DNA of 16,522 nt from Mogibacterium sp. GTDB taxonomy: Bacteria > Bacillota > Clostridia > Peptostreptococcales > Anaerovoracaceae. The notes beneath the pieces were generated by a model, which was not told the DNA's origin, did no database searches, and worked only from the letters and a program-made list of their open reading frames with translations. Below, piece after piece: positions 14,664 to 16,522 of this stretch. Position numbers and translations under genes: made by a program. The stretch is from contig JAFREV010000160.1 of NCBI GenBank assembly GCA_017434685.1, forward strand, positions 1-16,522. Reading direction: 5' to 3'. Position 1 is the first letter of the stretch. Each line of letters starts with the position of its first letter.

Positions 14664-15467
14664 TTACTTGTTCGGATAGATATGTTCATTTGCATCGGCC
14701 TTCCAGAGCCATTCGTGCTCTTTATCGTCGATACGTGTTTTCTTCCATGGATCTCCGTCGAGGTGGCGGATTCCCCATGCATAGCACATCGCGTATCCCG
14801 GTGCTGCGCACTGTGAGTGGAATGCGGATGTGATAGGGATCAGTCCGTTGTGTGTGGTCTTAAAGATCTCGCCGTTGGCAAAGCCTGCACCGAAGCCGTC
14901 CGGATAGTCAAATCTGTAGAAATATACTTCCGGCTGCGGATGGTGATGCGGCGGATATGATGACCATTTACCCGGATAGTTCAGTACTTCTCCGAGTACC
15001 ATGTTGGAGAAAGGTGCATTGTCGTAGTCGAAGAATGTCTTGATCTCCCTCTGCATGCATCCCATGAGTTCTCCGTTTGAACCTGCGTGCTGTACCTGCA
15101 CTGTTTCCGGTGTGAACATTACGGACTCGTATTTGTTCGGGTTCTTTGTAGCCTGGACGAAGATCTCGCTGTGGGCATGTGCCGTGAGCGTGATTTCTGT
15201 GTCGCAGGAAGCGAGCAGGCAATATGCTTCGTGATGGAAGCTGTCAGGTCTCTCTGCCTCTACGGTCTTTCCGTCCCAGCTGTATGTCACTTTGCCCTCG
15301 AAGAGGAGCAGTGCGACTTCCTTCTCTGTTTCATGGTATTTCCATGTGTCGCCTTCCTCCATGATCAGGAGTCCGACGTCCATCAGGGTGCCTTTGTCGT
15401 CGACATCGCTGTCAATGTAGACGTTGTAGCCCTGCTTCAAATCGTTCTTCTCAATATATGAGCTCAT
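14664..15467 (-). CDS. iolB: 5-deoxy-glucuronate isomerase, bicupin
   Basis: This 267-aa cytosolic enzyme converts 5-deoxy-D-glucuronate, the IolD product, to 2-deoxy-5-keto-D-gluconate. It has the IolB two-cupin fold; the second cupin shows the metal site PPHHHPQPEVYFYRF (172-186: His174-176 region and Glu180), with a further ligand probably His217 in TSAFHSQ. The ending WGIRHLDGDPWKKTRIDD followed by HEWLWKAD is the family C-terminal signature, and the length is usual. AAAGGA precedes the ATG. It lies 20 bp before iolD, so the two are surely co-transcribed, but it is separated from iolE by an unusual 263-bp hairpin-rich gap. Confidence 0.95.
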   Translation of the reverse strand: MSSYIEKNDLKQGYNVYIDSDVDDKGTLMDVGLLIMEEGDTWKYHETEKEVALLLFEGKVTYSWDGKTVEAERPDSFHHEAYCLLASCDTEITLTAHAHSEIFVQATKNPNKYESVMFTPETVQVQHAGSNGELMGCMQREIKTFFDYDNAPFSNMVLGEVLNYPGKWSSYPPHHHPQPEVYFYRFDYPDGFGAGFANGEIFKTTHNGLIPITSAFHSQCAAPGYAMCYAWGIRHLDGDPWKKTRIDDKEHEWLWKADANEHIYPNK

Positions 15468-15730
15468 ATAATGTTTTCCTTTCGCGCGAGATCATACTTA
15501 TTTTTTATCGCGGTTAGAGTTTTAGTCCGTCAGGGACGTTCGCACTCAAGCTTCGGACTAGCGTCCCTAAGCTCTGTCTTCGTCTTCGACTCGCCAGTCG
15601 CATTTATCGGAGGAGCTTGCCTCCGAAGATCAATGCATTCTTCATTGCAGCAACGCTGCTATGACAGAGAATGCATTTAGGGCCGAGCCCTCAGATTGCC
15701 CTGCCGGTCTAAACTCTACCCGCTCTCTAA
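15468..15730 (-). repeat. Hairpin-rich block of short inverted repeats between iolE and iolB
   Basis: These 263 bases carry no credible gene but at least six inverted repeats. On + coordinates: TAGTCCG 15523-15529 with 15554-15560; AGGGACG 15532-15538 with 15562-15568 (interleaved with the first); CGACT/AGTCG 15587-15600 with CGCC loop; TCGGAGG/CCTCCGA 15607-15626 with 6-nt loop; a nested long hairpin 15632-15677 (AATGCATTC outer arms, TCAT/ATGA, then GCAGC-AAC-GCTGC); and AGGGC-CGA-GCCCT 15679-15691. This density suggests a mosaic of REP/MITE-like extragenic elements or a structured RNA within the iol transcript. Neither end has a clear U-run terminator. It may process or attenuate the mRNA between iolE and iolB. 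Confidence 0.7.
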
Positions 15731-16522
15731 TTACAGTCCGGTGTGTTCGCGGATGTAGGCGCGGCCCTTCATGGCGTATTCGAGCGGGTTCGCCTTTGCA
15801 GGGTCCTGCTCGGCCTCTACGAGGAGCCAGCCCTTGTAGCCCGCGTCAGCGAGGACCTTGAAGATAGGATCGAAGTCCACATCACCGTCACCAGGGACTG
15901 TGAATGCACCGTTTCTTACAGCCTGGAGGAAGCTCCAGTTGTTCTTGCGAGCCTCTTCAACTACAGGCAGGCGCATATCTTTTAGGTGTACGTGGCCGAT
16001 GCGGTCTACGTATTTCTCGAGCATTGTCAGTGGGCTCTCACCTGCAAATGTGAAGTGTCCCGTGTCGTAGCAGAGGAATACGAGATCAGGATCGGTGTTG
16101 GACATCATGCGGTCTGTCTCCTCGCTGGTCTGTACAACCGTTCCCATGTGGTGGTGGAAGCAGAGTTTGAATCCGCGGTCCTTTGCGATCTTTCCGAGGT
16201 GGTTGAGTCCCTTGCAGAATACGTCCCATTCCTCGTCGTTCATTACGTATTTGTTTCCGCCTGTCAGGATAGGAGTGTCCATCTTACCCTGGATGGAGTA
16301 GCTCTGCTCGCTGACATTGATGCGGTCAGCACCTACTGCTGCGAGGAAAACGAGGTTTGCGATGAAATCCTTTTCTTCTTCCTCGATAGGTCTTGTGATC
16401 AGGAATGATGAGTACCAGCGGCTGGCAATTCTCATTCCGCGAAGGTCGAGCGCTTTCTTGAGTTCTGCAGGATCTGTCGGATATTTGTTACCGATCTCGC
16501 AGCCTGTGAAGCCGGCAAGTGC
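15731..16522 (-). CDS. iolE: myo-inosose-2 dehydratase, N-terminus beyond the window
   Basis: The frame is open to the window edge. The 264 visible codons begin ALAGFTGCEIGNKYPTDPAEL, so only about 30 N-terminal residues of a roughly 295-aa protein are missing; the Met at 16435 is internal. IolE removes water from scyllo-inosose to give 3D-(3,5/4)-trihydroxycyclohexane-1,2-dione, the substrate of IolD. Family signatures seen are RGMRIASRWYSSFL, the metal-ligand segments LCFHHHMGTVVQT, LCYDTGHFTFAGESP and GHVHLKDMR, and the C-terminal PGDGDVDFDPIF and WLLVEAEQDPAKANP. It is the most upstream operon gene seen; the operon promoter lies outside the window. Confidence 0.93.
   Translation of the reverse strand, partial: ALAGFTGCEIGNKYPTDPAELKKALDLRGMRIASRWYSSFLITRPIEEEEKDFIANLVFLAAVGADRINVSEQSYSIQGKMDTPILTGGNKYVMNDEEWDVFCKGLNHLGKIAKDRGFKLCFHHHMGTVVQTSEETDRMMSNTDPDLVFLCYDTGHFTFAGESPLTMLEKYVDRIGHVHLKDMRLPVVEEARKNNWSFLQAVRNGAFTVPGDGDVDFDPIFKVLADAGYKGWLLVEAEQDPAKANPLEYAMKGRAYIREHTGL

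Noticed and set aside
15471..15861. Short + strand open frames in the iolE-iolB gap
   Set aside because: They cross several perfect hairpins, lack ribosome binding sites and run into antisense iolE.

Overview
The window looks like a chromosomal segment of a low-to-mid GC Bacillota, probably a Clostridia (Lachnospiraceae-like or related gut anaerobe). The evidence is strong GGAGG-type ribosome binding sites, a lipobox lipoprotein, a DegV domain, large hybrid sensor kinases and a clustered iol (inositol) operon. Family or genus cannot be fixed from sequence alone. No rRNA, tRNA, CRISPR array or transposase was seen.

Region 1 (1-1898, + strand) has a 271-base leader with a good sigma-A-like promoter and six copies of a GTTA-centred 9-mer at an exact 11-bp period. 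It is followed by a small LytS/YehU-type histidine kinase-like protein and a PAS-GGDEF diguanylate cyclase, closed by a strong intrinsic terminator.

Region 2 (1932-8550, - strand, convergent with region 1) is a tightly coupled three-gene signalling operon. It is read in this order: a receiver-HD-GYP protein (c-di-GMP phosphodiesterase), a 961-aa membrane hybrid kinase with a degenerate receiver, a true receiver and an HPt domain, and an 888-aa membrane hybrid kinase whose C-terminus is a whole DegV-type (fatty-acid-binding fold) domain. The genes overlap by ATGA and TAATG. Cyclase and phosphodiesterase thus lie in facing operons, and two more GTTA 9-mers at 11-bp period sit in front of the HD-GYP gene, hinting at common control.

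Region 3 (8593-10657) holds an orphan ChvE/xylose-type sugar-binding lipoprotein gene interrupted by one in-frame TAA, with no permease or ATPase beside it, and a divergent TauE/SafE-family membrane exporter.

Region 4 (10662-16522, - strand) is an inositol catabolism operon read iolE (cut by the window end), iolB, iolD, iolG, then a TIM-barrel sugar phosphate isomerase/epimerase. The products would take inosose through dehydration (IolE), ring hydrolysis (IolD) and isomerisation (IolB), with IolG supplying inosose from inositol. iolC, iolA (or iolJ), the transporter and the regulator are not in the window. Two operon gaps (iolE-iolB, 263 bp; iolD-iolG, 82 bp) are filled by inverted repeats resembling extragenic palindromic elements.

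The strongest candidates for something new are the kinase-receiver-DegV fusion in a c-di-GMP operon, the phased GTTA repeats shared by the two c-di-GMP operons, and the dense hairpin block between iolE and iolB.
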